From an uncultured Pelagibacteraceae bacterium (GTDB lineage Bacteria; Pseudomonadota; Alphaproteobacteria; Pelagibacterales; Pelagibacteraceae), in the NCBI GenBank assembly GCA_902539745.1, contig CACBKA010000002.1, positions 1 to 64,000 on the forward strand: a stretch of DNA of 64,000 nt. The letters run 5' to 3'. Below are positions 34,809 through 42,910 of the stretch, piece after piece. The notes beneath the pieces are model-generated. The model saw nothing but the letters and a program-made list of their open reading frames with translations, was not told the DNA's origin and ran no database searches. Position numbers and translations under genes: made by a program. Positions within the stretch are counted from its first letter, which is position 1, and every line of letters starts with the position of its first letter.

Positions 34809-37247
34809 TTATGCAACTAGTTCTTCGGCTCTCTCCAAGTTTACAGCCACTAATTTGCTAATACCTTTTTCTGGCATTGTAACACCATAAAGTCTGTTCA
34901 TTTTAGACATAGTTAAGGCATGATGAGTTATAATAACAAACTTTGTTTTTGTTATGTTTGTTAGTTCTTCTAGCAGTGAGCAAAAACGGGTTACGTTTGC
35001 ATCGTCTAATGGTGCATCAACCTCATCCAATACACAAATTGGAGAAGGGTTTGTTAAGAATATTGCAAATACTAATGATAAAGCTGTCAAAGCTTGTTCA
35101 CCTCCAGACAATAAAGTTATTGATTGCAATTTTTTTCCTGGAGGAGAAACTAACATTTCTAGACCTGCTTCTAACGGGTCCTCAGAGTCCACCAACTCAA
35201 GTTTAGCGTTACCTCCATTAAAGAGTTTCACATAAACTTCATTAAATTTTTTGTTAATTTTTGAAAACGCATCTAAAAGTCTTTCACGACCTTTTTGATT
35301 AAGTTCATTTATACTTGATTTAAGTTTAACTATTGCTGTTACTAAGTCAGCTCTATCCTCCTCCATTTTTTTTATTGTGACTTTAAATTTTTCAGTTTCT
35401 AAATCTGCTCTTAAATTTACAGAACCTAATGCATCCCTGCTTTTTTTTAATTCAGACAAACTAACTTCTTGCTCATCTATTGATGGCAATTTTTCAGGAT
35501 CTGTGAATCCAGTTATTGAAAATAAATTATTTATATTTTCAATTTTTAACTCTTTTTTAACAACATAAATCAAATCCATTTTTCTTTGATCAATACCCTC
35601 TACCGTAGCCTCAAATCTTGCTTTATTTTCTCTTAAAACTGCAAATTTCTCTTGTAGAGATTTTAGTTCCTCATTAATTGAATTAAACTTTGTTTCAGCT
35701 TTTTCTATCTCAACTTCTAATTCCTCATTTTGTTTTTTCGTATTTTCCAAATTTTGTAAATTTTGTCCCTTATTAATTGCAATTTTTTCTGGGTTTTTTT
35801 GATTTTCTTCTAATTCAATACTTAATTTTTTCCGTCTTCCATTTAACTCTAAAATCATTTTTTCCGAATTAAGTTTTAAATCCTTCCAATTTTCAAGTTC
35901 TTGATCAATATTATTGATTCTTTCTTTTCTTTTAATTGAGTCACTTTTAATAGTTTCATTTTTACCAAAATATATTGCATACTCTTCTTGACTTGATGTT
36001 ATTTTATTTATTAATTGTTTAAGTTCTTCAAAAATTTCCTTTGAGAGTCTTCTGTCATTATCAATGTATGTTCCAATTTCGCTTATTAAATTATTTAATT
36101 GAGTTTGTAATTTTTGGAGTTTCCCATTAGATGCATCAAGATCTAACTTTGACTTGTTTTCTATATCAAAAAGTTCTTTTTCTGTTTTCAAAAGTTCATT
36201 TTTTTCCTCTAGCATTCTTTTTTCATTTAAAGAAGCATCTAAAGAAATACTTTTCTCTCTTTCCAAGTCAGAGTCTATAGTTCTCAAATTATTCTGAATT
36301 TTTTTGTTAAGATCTTTAATTCTTTCCTCTTCCTTTTGTAAATTTGCGATCTCCAAATTAATTTTTTGTAGTCTAGAAAGATTTTCTATTTTTTTATCTT
36401 TTAAAGGCTGTAGTTTTCTATTTTCTTCTTCAAGCAGTGAGTTTGTATTATCTATTTTATTTTTTAATGAACTTATTTGTGTGTTTATGTTCAAAGAATT
36501 ATCTTTCAATTGAGTTTTCTCTTTCTCAATATTTTGTATTTTTAAATAATATAGAGCGGCTTCAGAGGATTTAATTTTTTCTGAAAATTCTCTGTACTTT
36601 GTTGCTTCTTCCGCTTGTTTTTTTAGGTTGTCTAATTGTTTTTCTTGTTGTTTCTTAAGCTCATCTGCCCTTCTTAAGTTGTTTTCTGCAGCGTTAAGTC
36701 TAGTTTCTGCCTCATGTCTTCTTATGTGTATTCCTGATATACCTGCTGCTTCTTCTAATACAGATTTTCTCTCAGACGGTTTTGCAGTTACAATCATTCC
36801 AATTCTTCCCTGGCTTATCATTGATGGTGAATGAGCACCGGTTGAAAGATCTGCAAAAAAAGTTTGTGCATCTTTGGCTCTAACCTCTTTACCATTAATA
36901 AAATATTTTGAACCCTTGTCTCGTTCTATTTTCCTTTTAATTTGTATTTCATCTAAATCTATGAACTTACCTTGTCCCTGTTTTTTCGAATTATCTATAG
37001 TGATAGTAACTTCCGAAATATTTTTTTGAGGTCTATTTGAAGTACCCGAGAAAATTACATCTTCCATACCTGAACCACGCATACTTTTTGCAGAAGTCTC
37101 CCCCATACACCATCGAAGTGCTTCTACAATATTAGATTTACCACAGCCGTTTGGCCCAACAATACCTGTGAGACCACTCTCTATAAAAAAATTTGTTCTA
37201 TCAAAAAATGATTTAAATCCTGAAAGTTCAAGTTTTTTAAATTCCAT
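34809..37247 (-). CDS. smc: SMC-family chromosome segregation ATPase, short and apparently without a hinge
   Basis: The head halves are clear: N-terminal LSGFKSFFDRT with Walker A GPNGCGKSN (residues 31-39) and ETSAKSMRG, and C-terminal signature LLSGGEQALTALSL with Walker B PICVLDEVDAPLDD. Between about 165 and 640 the protein is charged coiled coil. Bacterial SMC is usually about 1150-1190 residues with a globular hinge of about 150 residues mid-chain; here there are only 812, and no glycine-containing globular segment occurs around residues 365-430. It could be a shortened SMC or an SMC-like paralogue. It lies between a DsbA-like gene (3-base gap) and atpI. Confidence 0.85.
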   Translation of the reverse strand: MEFKKLELSGFKSFFDRTNFFIESGLTGIVGPNGCGKSNIVEALRWCMGETSAKSMRGSGMEDVIFSGTSNRPQKNISEVTITIDNSKKQGQGKFIDLDEIQIKRKIERDKGSKYFINGKEVRAKDAQTFFADLSTGAHSPSMISQGRIGMIVTAKPSERKSVLEEAAGISGIHIRRHEAETRLNAAENNLRRADELKKQQEKQLDNLKKQAEEATKYREFSEKIKSSEAALYYLKIQNIEKEKTQLKDNSLNINTQISSLKNKIDNTNSLLEEENRKLQPLKDKKIENLSRLQKINLEIANLQKEEERIKDLNKKIQNNLRTIDSDLEREKSISLDASLNEKRMLEEKNELLKTEKELFDIENKSKLDLDASNGKLQKLQTQLNNLISEIGTYIDNDRRLSKEIFEELKQLINKITSSQEEYAIYFGKNETIKSDSIKRKERINNIDQELENWKDLKLNSEKMILELNGRRKKLSIELEENQKNPEKIAINKGQNLQNLENTKKQNEELEVEIEKAETKFNSINEELKSLQEKFAVLRENKARFEATVEGIDQRKMDLIYVVKKELKIENINNLFSITGFTDPEKLPSIDEQEVSLSELKKSRDALGSVNLRADLETEKFKVTIKKMEEDRADLVTAIVKLKSSINELNQKGRERLLDAFSKINKKFNEVYVKLFNGGNAKLELVDSEDPLEAGLEMLVSPPGKKLQSITLLSGGEQALTALSLVFAIFLTNPSPICVLDEVDAPLDDANVTRFCSLLEELTNITKTKFVIITHHALTMSKMNRLYGVTMPEKGISKLVAVNLERAEELVA

Positions 37248-37250
37248 ATT

Positions 37251-37880
37251 TTAAAGAAATTTTAAAATTTTCTTTTTAAAATCTTCGTAATTGTGTTTTC
37301 CATTATATTTTTTTTCGTTGATAAAAATTGTAGGAGTTGCCTCGATAGAATATTTTTTATTTGCATTTATTCTCCCATTTAGAATTTCATCTTCTAAATT
37401 TTGATCACTTAAACAATTATTATTTTTATCATTATTCAGTCCATAATTATTTGAAATTTTAAAGATTTTCTGATTAATATTGTTAATATCTGAACCACTT
37501 GCCCAAGTATCTTGCTTTTTGTAAAGCTCATTTAATAAATTTAATTTTGACTCTCCGCTTTCAACGCAGCCTAGAATTTTTTCAGCATTCAATGCAGCTA
37601 AATCTAAAGGGAAACCATGATGCTCATACCTTACCTTTCCGTTACTGATAAAATCTTTATCTAAATTTAAAAAAACTTTGTTATGAAAATTTGCACAGTG
37701 AGGGCATGTTAAAGATGAAAAAACCTTCACAACAACTTTTGCTTTTTGATTTCCTGTTTTTAAAACAACTCTATTTTCCTCACCATTCAAATTTAAACTA
37801 AAAAACAAAATGAATATAATTAGCGAAAAAAGTAAATTGGCTCTTAAAAGTGCAGGTTTATTTTTTTTTATTAAAAACAT
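37251..37880 (-). CDS. DsbA-family thiol-disulfide oxidoreductase
   Basis: A 209-residue exported thioredoxin-fold protein. Residues 10-33 form a signal peptide or anchor; the active site is C59-P-H-C62 (SSLTCPHCANFH), and the cis-Pro loop is EATPTIFINEKKYNG (about 181-195). The CPHC pair is that of DsbA, so disulfide formation in the periplasm is likely. It overlaps dciA by 23 bases. Confidence 0.9.
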   Translation of the reverse strand: MFLIKKNKPALLRANLLFSLIIFILFFSLNLNGEENRVVLKTGNQKAKVVVKVFSSLTCPHCANFHNKVFLNLDKDFISNGKVRYEHHGFPLDLAALNAEKILGCVESGESKLNLLNELYKKQDTWASGSDINNINQKIFKISNNYGLNNDKNNNCLSDQNLEDEILNGRINANKKYSIEATPTIFINEKKYNGKHNYEDFKKKILKFL

Positions 37881-38346
37881 CTATTAGATTAGTCAAATTT
37901 TTTTTTAAATTTTCATTATTTATTTTATCAACTTTTTTCTGTAATTTATTTTTTTCTTCTTTGGAAAAATTGTATTTATTTATTTTATCTATTTTCTCTT
38001 TTATCAAAAGTAGTTTTATGTCTTTTATAAATTGATAACCAAAGAAAACATTAATCTTGTCTATTATTTCATTTTTATTATATTCAACAAACAACTGATC
38101 ACCATGAAAAACGTTTAAAATTAATAATCCATCTTTAAGTTCTCTATTTGTTTTTATAGATTTTGGATAACAAACATCTGAAATTTTCTTTCCAACTAAA
38201 TTAGACCAATTTTCAATTATCGAATTATAATTATGACCACCCTTTTTGAAAATTTTTTTTAATCCTTTTGGCAAAGAATTTGATACAGTCTTAAGTCCTT
38301 GAATAGAGTACATTGATTTATTAATATAAACTTTTTTACCATGCAT
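37858..38346 (-). CDS. dciA: DUF721 family protein, DciA-like (replicative helicase loading)
   Basis: A 162-residue protein whose IIENWSNLVGKKISDVCYPKSI (about 41-62) and GLLILNVFHGDQLFVEYNK segments match the DUF721/DciA family, which loads replicative helicase in bacteria lacking DnaC. A second ATG at 38313 (MYSIQGLK) is a serious alternative start because the listed start lies back to back with the mutY ATG. The position next to mutY is conserved in alphaproteobacteria. It heads the 16-gene leftward run. Confidence 0.78.
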   Translation of the reverse strand: MHGKKVYINKSMYSIQGLKTVSNSLPKGLKKIFKKGGHNYNSIIENWSNLVGKKISDVCYPKSIKTNRELKDGLLILNVFHGDQLFVEYNKNEIIDKINVFFGYQFIKDIKLLLIKEKIDKINKYNFSKEEKNKLQKKVDKINNENLKKNLTNLIDVFNKKK

Positions 38347-39342
38347 ATTAAAACAAATTTATCAAAAAAAATAATTAGTTGGTATGATAATAATAAGCGC
38401 GTCTTACCATGGAGAGTGCATTATAATTCACCAAGAAAGCTATATTATAGATTATTAAGTGAATTTATGTTGCAACAAACGCAAGTAAAAACTGTGATTC
38501 CTTATTTTAAGAAGTTTACAAAAGAAATTAAAACTTTAAAAAAACTTTCTTCTGCTAGCGAAAGAAAAGTTCTTAAGTTATGGGAGGGTTTAGGTTATTA
38601 CAGAAGATGTAGAAATTTAATGGCTACAGCAAAAATTGTTACTAAACAAAAAAAATCAATTCTGCCCAAAACTTTAGATGATATAAAAAAACTTCCTGGG
38701 ATAGGTGATTATACAGGAAACATTTTACTCGCACTTGTATATAATCAACCTCGATTAGCCTTAGATGGGAATGTTAAAAGGGTTTTCTCCAGAATATTTA
38801 ACAAACACGAAAAAAAAATTAATTTTGAAAAAATTATTGAAAAAAATAGAAAAAAGTTATTCCTTTCTAATAGAAATTCAGATTTTGCTGAGGCAATGAT
38901 GGAATTTGGAGCTATAATTTGTAAGCCAAAAGAACCTAGTTGCAATATTTGTCCAATTAATAAAATTTGCAAATTTTCTAACTCAAGAAAAAATACAAAA
39001 TTAACTGACAAAATTAAAACAAATAAAAAAAGTTATGATATTTTTTGTTATCTAAATAAAAATAAACAAATTGGTTTGACAAAAAAGAATAATATTGGTT
39101 TTTTAAACGAATGTAGTTTGCCAATAATTAAAAAACAATCAAGAAAAAATAAATTTAAAAATTGGAATTTTTTGTGTAATTACAAGAATTCGATTTCAAA
39201 TAAAAGATTAAATATTAATTTATATTACAAATTTTCAAATAAAATTCCGAAAGATTTAAATTGGTATTCTATAAATGATAAAAAAGAATTTACACCAACA
39301 TTTGCAAAAAAAATATTTAAACAAGTAGAGAATTTATATTGA
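38341..39342 (+). CDS. mutY: A/G-specific adenine DNA glycosylase
   Basis: Removes adenine opposite 8-oxoguanine. In 333 residues it has the catalytic Glu 41 in SEFMLQQTQV, the helix-hairpin-helix LPGIGDYTG (about 119-127), catalytic Asp 142 in LALDGNVKRV, and the cluster ligands C194-x6-C201-x2-C204-x5-C210. A degenerate C-terminal Nudix-like domain follows. The ATG is divergent with dciA inside one ATGCAT. The next gene starts inside the stop (TGATG). Confidence 0.95.
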   Translation: MHIKTNLSKKIISWYDNNKRVLPWRVHYNSPRKLYYRLLSEFMLQQTQVKTVIPYFKKFTKEIKTLKKLSSASERKVLKLWEGLGYYRRCRNLMATAKIVTKQKKSILPKTLDDIKKLPGIGDYTGNILLALVYNQPRLALDGNVKRVFSRIFNKHEKKINFEKIIEKNRKKLFLSNRNSDFAEAMMEFGAIICKPKEPSCNICPINKICKFSNSRKNTKLTDKIKTNKKSYDIFCYLNKNKQIGLTKKNNIGFLNECSLPIIKKQSRKNKFKNWNFLCNYKNSISNKRLNINLYYKFSNKIPKDLNWYSINDKKEFTPTFAKKIFKQVENLY

Positions 39343-40472
39343 TGAAAAAAAAAATTGCAGTTATAGGGTCTGGAATTGCTGGATTGACCATCGCAAATCT
39401 ATTCAAAAAAAATTTAAATTTTGAAATAGTGGTTTATGAAAAAGAAAAAATATTAAGCCTCGAAGAAGGTTATGGAATACAATTGGCACCTAATAGCGTT
39501 TCTATTTTAAATAAAATTGGATTATCCAGTATAGATAATAAAGAATTTTCTAATCCATCTAATTTAAATTTTTATTCAAGCGACAATCATAAGATTTGTG
39601 ATGTAAATATATCAAGATTTAATTCAGAAGAATTTAAGTATACAACTTTAAAAAGATCAGTTTTAATTGAATTTTTAAAAAATAAATTATTTGCAAATAA
39701 TCTGAGATTCGGAAAAGAAGTAAAAAAAATTTCACAAATTAAAGAAAAGCTTTTAATTAATTTTAAAGATAATACAAATGATCTGGTAGATTTCATAGTT
39801 ATTTCAGATGGTGTCTTCTCAAATACAAAATCAATTGTAGAAAACAAAAGTATTCAACCAGTCTATAATGGATCAATTGCAATAAGATCAATCCTTAGAA
39901 ATTTACCAGAGTCTAATTATGATAAAAACAGTATATCCCTAATCATGCTTAAAAATGCACATATCGTAATCTACCCAATTAATAAAAAAGGTGAATTAAA
40001 TGTTGTTTGTATAATACGTCAAAAATTATCCAATAATATTGATTTGAAAGCACTAATTAAAAAAGAAATAATCCCACAAAATAAAAATTTAGAAAGTCTT
40101 TTCGTGAACAAATTAGAATATTGGCCGATTTATACTTCAAAAAAACCCTCAAAATCAATTTATAAAAATTTATTTTATATAGGAGACGCTTTTTTTACTT
40201 TTCCTCCTACTATGGCCCAGGGCGCCTCTCAGTCAATTGAGGCTGCTAATGAATTATTTAATTTTTTATCTAAAGATAATAAACATAATCCAGATCTTTT
40301 TTTTAAAAAAAGGTTAGAGAGAACAAAAGTTATCAATCGAAGATCTAAATTAAATTATCGTATATTCCATTTTTCTAATCCAATCTTAAAAACAATTAGG
40401 AATAAATCTTTAAAAATAATATTAAAAAATAAAATCTTTTTAAATAATTATATTGGAAAAGTTTACAACTAA
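39342..40472 (+). CDS. FAD-dependent monooxygenase (UbiH / salicylate hydroxylase-like)
   Basis: A 376-residue single-component flavin hydroxylase. The N-terminal fold shows VIGSGIAGLTIANL (about 6-19); DG is present as ISDGVFSNTK (about 150); the C-terminal FAD motif is GDAFFTFPPTMAQGASQSIEAA, where most relatives have GDAAH before the proline. It starts at ATG 39342, one base overlapping the mutY stop; a TTG at 39339 is less likely. It may hydroxylate a ubiquinone precursor or another aromatic compound; the substrate is not determined. Confidence 0.8.
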   Translation: MKKKIAVIGSGIAGLTIANLFKKNLNFEIVVYEKEKILSLEEGYGIQLAPNSVSILNKIGLSSIDNKEFSNPSNLNFYSSDNHKICDVNISRFNSEEFKYTTLKRSVLIEFLKNKLFANNLRFGKEVKKISQIKEKLLINFKDNTNDLVDFIVISDGVFSNTKSIVENKSIQPVYNGSIAIRSILRNLPESNYDKNSISLIMLKNAHIVIYPINKKGELNVVCIIRQKLSNNIDLKALIKKEIIPQNKNLESLFVNKLEYWPIYTSKKPSKSIYKNLFYIGDAFFTFPPTMAQGASQSIEAANELFNFLSKDNKHNPDLFFKKRLERTKVINRRSKLNYRIFHFSNPILKTIRNKSLKIILKNKIFLNNYIGKVYN

Positions 40473-41543
40473 TTAAGTATTTTTTGATATTAATCTTTGT
40501 CTTAAATTATCTATAGAAACCGAGTTTCCCTTTATATTACAATACCAGTAAGTCCAGCCATTATAACTTTCGGTTCCCATTATTTTAGCTGCCACTCTGT
40601 GAATTGATCCCTCATTACCCTTATGTTTTAAACTTCCATCAGCCATTATTTTGGCATTAAATTTCCTTTTTTGATCAAATAAAATAGAACCTGGTTTTAT
40701 TATACCCATTTCAACTAAGGAACCAAAAGGTATCCTAGGTTTAGACTTATTATTCTCAACTGTATCAAGATAGTTATCTTCAATAATTTTTGTTGAATTT
40801 ATTCTTTTATTTGCTGCGCTAAAATATTTCTTATCTTTTTCTATTCCAAAAAACTTTCTACCAAGTTTTTTTGCAACTACAGCTGAGGTTCCTGTACCTA
40901 TAAATGGATCAAATATTAAATCACCTTTATTTGTTGATGCTAATATAATTCTATGCAACAAAGCCTCAGGTTTTTGTGTTGAATGAACCTTCTTTCCATT
41001 TTTTTTTAGTCTTTCTTTTCCATTGCAAATAGGAAGCGTCCAGTCAGATCTCATTTGTAAATCATCATTTAAGCATTTTAATGACTGATAATTAAATGTG
41101 TATTTTGATTTTTTACTTTTTGATGCCCAAATCAGTGTTTCATGTGCATTTGTAAATCGCGTTCCTTTAAAATTTGGCATTGGATTATTTTTTCTCCAAA
41201 TAACATCGTTTAAAATCCAATAATTTAAGTTTTGAATATGATAACCTAGTCTGAAAATATTATGATAAGTACCTATAACCCACATAGAACCATTGTCCTT
41301 TAAAATTCTTTTGCATTCTTTTAACCACTCTTTGGAAAACTCATCATAATGTTTGAAGTTTATAAATTGATCCCACTTATCATTAACACCATTAACTTTA
41401 CTATTATCGGGTCGTTTTAACTTTTCACCGATTTGCATGTTGTAAGGAGGGTCAGCAAAAACTAAATCAAAAGTTTTACTGGGAATTTGTTTTAAAACTT
41501 CTAAAGAATCGCCATTTATAATTTTGTTACGAAATTTCGTCAT
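40473..41543 (-). CDS. ccrM: CcrM-type adenine DNA methyltransferase (GANTC)
   Basis: Methylates adenine in GANTC, an essential cell-cycle mark in many alphaproteobacteria. The 356-residue beta-class enzyme has DPPYNM (residues 31-36) first and the SAM motif FDPFIGTGTSAV (about 211-222) later. The C-terminal region (about 270-356, SLVEMGIIKPGSILFD ... YNGWTYWYC) is the CcrM-specific domain absent from restriction-linked enzymes; no restriction gene is nearby. Its stop abuts the stop of the monooxygenase gene. Confidence 0.95.
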   Translation of the reverse strand: MTKFRNKIINGDSLEVLKQIPSKTFDLVFADPPYNMQIGEKLKRPDNSKVNGVNDKWDQFINFKHYDEFSKEWLKECKRILKDNGSMWVIGTYHNIFRLGYHIQNLNYWILNDVIWRKNNPMPNFKGTRFTNAHETLIWASKSKKSKYTFNYQSLKCLNDDLQMRSDWTLPICNGKERLKKNGKKVHSTQKPEALLHRIILASTNKGDLIFDPFIGTGTSAVVAKKLGRKFFGIEKDKKYFSAANKRINSTKIIEDNYLDTVENNKSKPRIPFGSLVEMGIIKPGSILFDQKRKFNAKIMADGSLKHKGNEGSIHRVAAKIMGTESYNGWTYWYCNIKGNSVSIDNLRQRLISKNT

Positions 41544-41550
41544 TTACTGA

Positions 41551-41579
41551 ATTCAACCCGAAATTGAATCTTCAGTCAA
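41551..41579 (-). promoter_or_regulatory. Putative ccrM promoter with a GANTC site in the spacer
   Basis: On the minus strand TTGACT (41579-41574) and TTGAAT (41556-41551) are 17 bases apart and GATTC (41570-41566) lies between them. The -10 box ends 7 bases before the ATG, so the transcript would be nearly leaderless. A T10A10 tract (41580-41599) sits directly upstream of the -35 like an UP element, and a second GANTC (GAGTC) is at 41600-41604. The -10 match is only moderate. Confidence 0.4.
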
Positions 41580-41599
41580 TTTTTTTTTTAAAAAAAAAA
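41580..41599. repeat. T10A10 perfect palindromic homopolymer tract
   Basis: Ten T followed by ten A in the 80-base spacer between rnhB and ccrM. It is self-complementary but has no GC stem, so it is a poor intrinsic terminator; a bent or UP-type promoter element for ccrM is more plausible. Confidence 0.6.
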
Positions 41600-41623
41600 G
41601 AGTCTATCGTGTGTTGAAAATTC

Positions 41624-42193
41624 TTATTTTGACAAGATATTGTGTACAGGTCTGTAACTTTTTCGATGGTAATTAGAAATTCCAAATTTTTTTAATGCAT
41701 TTAAATGTTGCAAGGTTCCGTACCCAAAATTTTTTTGCCAATTATACTGGGGAAATTTATTTCCCAATTTGATCATATAAAGATCCCTAAAAACTTTTGC
41801 TACTATTGATGCCGCAGAAATACATTTTATTTTCTGGTCACCTTTAATTACTGTTTTAAAATTCTTTATTTTTTTTGGACCATGCGTACCATCTATTAAA
41901 TAAAGATCAGGTTTTTTTTTCAATTTTTTAATTGCTCTTTCCATTGAAAGTAATGAAGCATTAAATATATTATATTTATCTATCTCACTCACAGACGCAA
42001 TACCTATAGAAAACCAAGAATTTTTTTTAATGTGATCTGCAATATATAAACGATCTTTGAAAGGAATCATCTTTGAATCTCTTAATAGCTTTTTTTTAAT
42101 ATTCTTCTTTAAAATCACCACACAAGAAACAACAGGTCCTGCTAAACAACCTCTTCCAACCTCATCCACGCCTGCGAATAATTTATTTGCCAT
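41624..42193 (-). CDS. rnhB: Ribonuclease HII
   Basis: Cleaves at ribonucleotides embedded in DNA. The 189-residue protein starts ANKLFAGVDEVGRGCLAGPV, with catalytic D10 and E11, and contains YLIDGTHGPK and IKGDQKIKCISAASIVAKVFRD, both diagnostic. It overlaps the uracil-DNA glycosylase gene by 11 bases. CcrM follows; rnhB next to ccrM is a conserved alphaproteobacterial pair. Confidence 0.96.
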   Translation of the reverse strand: MANKLFAGVDEVGRGCLAGPVVSCVVILKKNIKKKLLRDSKMIPFKDRLYIADHIKKNSWFSIGIASVSEIDKYNIFNASLLSMERAIKKLKKKPDLYLIDGTHGPKKIKNFKTVIKGDQKIKCISAASIVAKVFRDLYMIKLGNKFPQYNWQKNFGYGTLQHLNALKKFGISNYHRKSYRPVHNILSK

Positions 42194-42905
42194 TCAAATT
42201 GATTTTAAATTCAGAAATTTTTTTCCTAATCATCTTTAAATCTTGCCATGCAAATTTTTTTTGATCAGGCTGTCTCATTAAAAAGGCAGGATGGAAAGAC
42301 GCTATAACACTTGTTTCAATATTACCAATTTTTTTATTTATCCATTTTCCTCTTGCTTTAGAAATAACTAATTTATTTCCTATTATTGCATTCAACGCAG
42401 TACTTCCTAACAACAACAAAATTTTAGGATTTATTATCTCTATATGTTTTTCTAAAAATGGAAGATACCGACTTATCTCTTCATCAGTCGGCCTTCTGTT
42501 TTCAGGGGGTCTGAAATTCACCACGTTTGATATATAAACATTTTTTCTGTTAAGCTTGATAGACTCGAGCATTTTATCAAGTAGTTTTCCTGCTCTACCA
42601 ACAAAAGGTTTACCCTCTTTATCTTCGTTAGCCCCCGGTCCTTCGCCAATAATCATTATTTTAGCAAGTGCATTGCCATCAGAAAAAACTAGATTAGTTG
42701 CATTTTTTTTGAGTTCACAATTTCTAATTGATTTAATTTTATCTTTCAGTAAAGACAATAAATTTTGTTTTTTAGTTAAACTCATATTTGGAATTATATT
42801 AACACTATTGTTATATCTATTTAGCGGTTTATTGTCATAGATCAGTTTATTATTTATTAGTTTATGGTAAAGTTTGACTTTAATTGATTTAATTTTTTTT
42901 TTCAT
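42183..42905 (-). CDS. Uracil-DNA glycosylase, family 4-like, with cluster cysteines mostly lost
   Basis: Removes uracil from DNA. The 240-residue protein has GEGPGANEDKEGKPFVGRAGKLLD (about 87-110) and the C-terminal SFHPAFLMRQP motif. The four cysteines that hold a [4Fe-4S] cluster in thermophilic family 4 enzymes are represented here by I60, C63, F131 and Y147, so the cluster is probably absent, as I believe is common in alphaproteobacterial relatives. The start lies 5 bases from the divergent TPR gene. Confidence 0.88.
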   Translation of the reverse strand: MKKKIKSIKVKLYHKLINNKLIYDNKPLNRYNNSVNIIPNMSLTKKQNLLSLLKDKIKSIRNCELKKNATNLVFSDGNALAKIMIIGEGPGANEDKEGKPFVGRAGKLLDKMLESIKLNRKNVYISNVVNFRPPENRRPTDEEISRYLPFLEKHIEIINPKILLLLGSTALNAIIGNKLVISKARGKWINKKIGNIETSVIASFHPAFLMRQPDQKKFAWQDLKMIRKKISEFKINLNGK

Positions 42906-42910
42906 ATTTT

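Noticed and set aside
34802-34816. TTG start for atpI at 34816
   Set aside because: It would overlap the smc-like stop and add MHKKI; ATG 34801 gives the usual AtpI start.
34954-35235. Rightward frames opposite the SMC C-terminal domain
   Set aside because: Antisense to the Walker B and signature region; no recognisable protein.
39339-39341. TTG start for the monooxygenase
   Set aside because: An ATG lies directly after it in the same frame and overlaps the mutY stop by one base.
41580-41599. T10A10 tract as a rho-independent terminator for rnhB
   Set aside because: The only possible stem is A-T pairs without a loop or GC core; a promoter-associated tract fits better.
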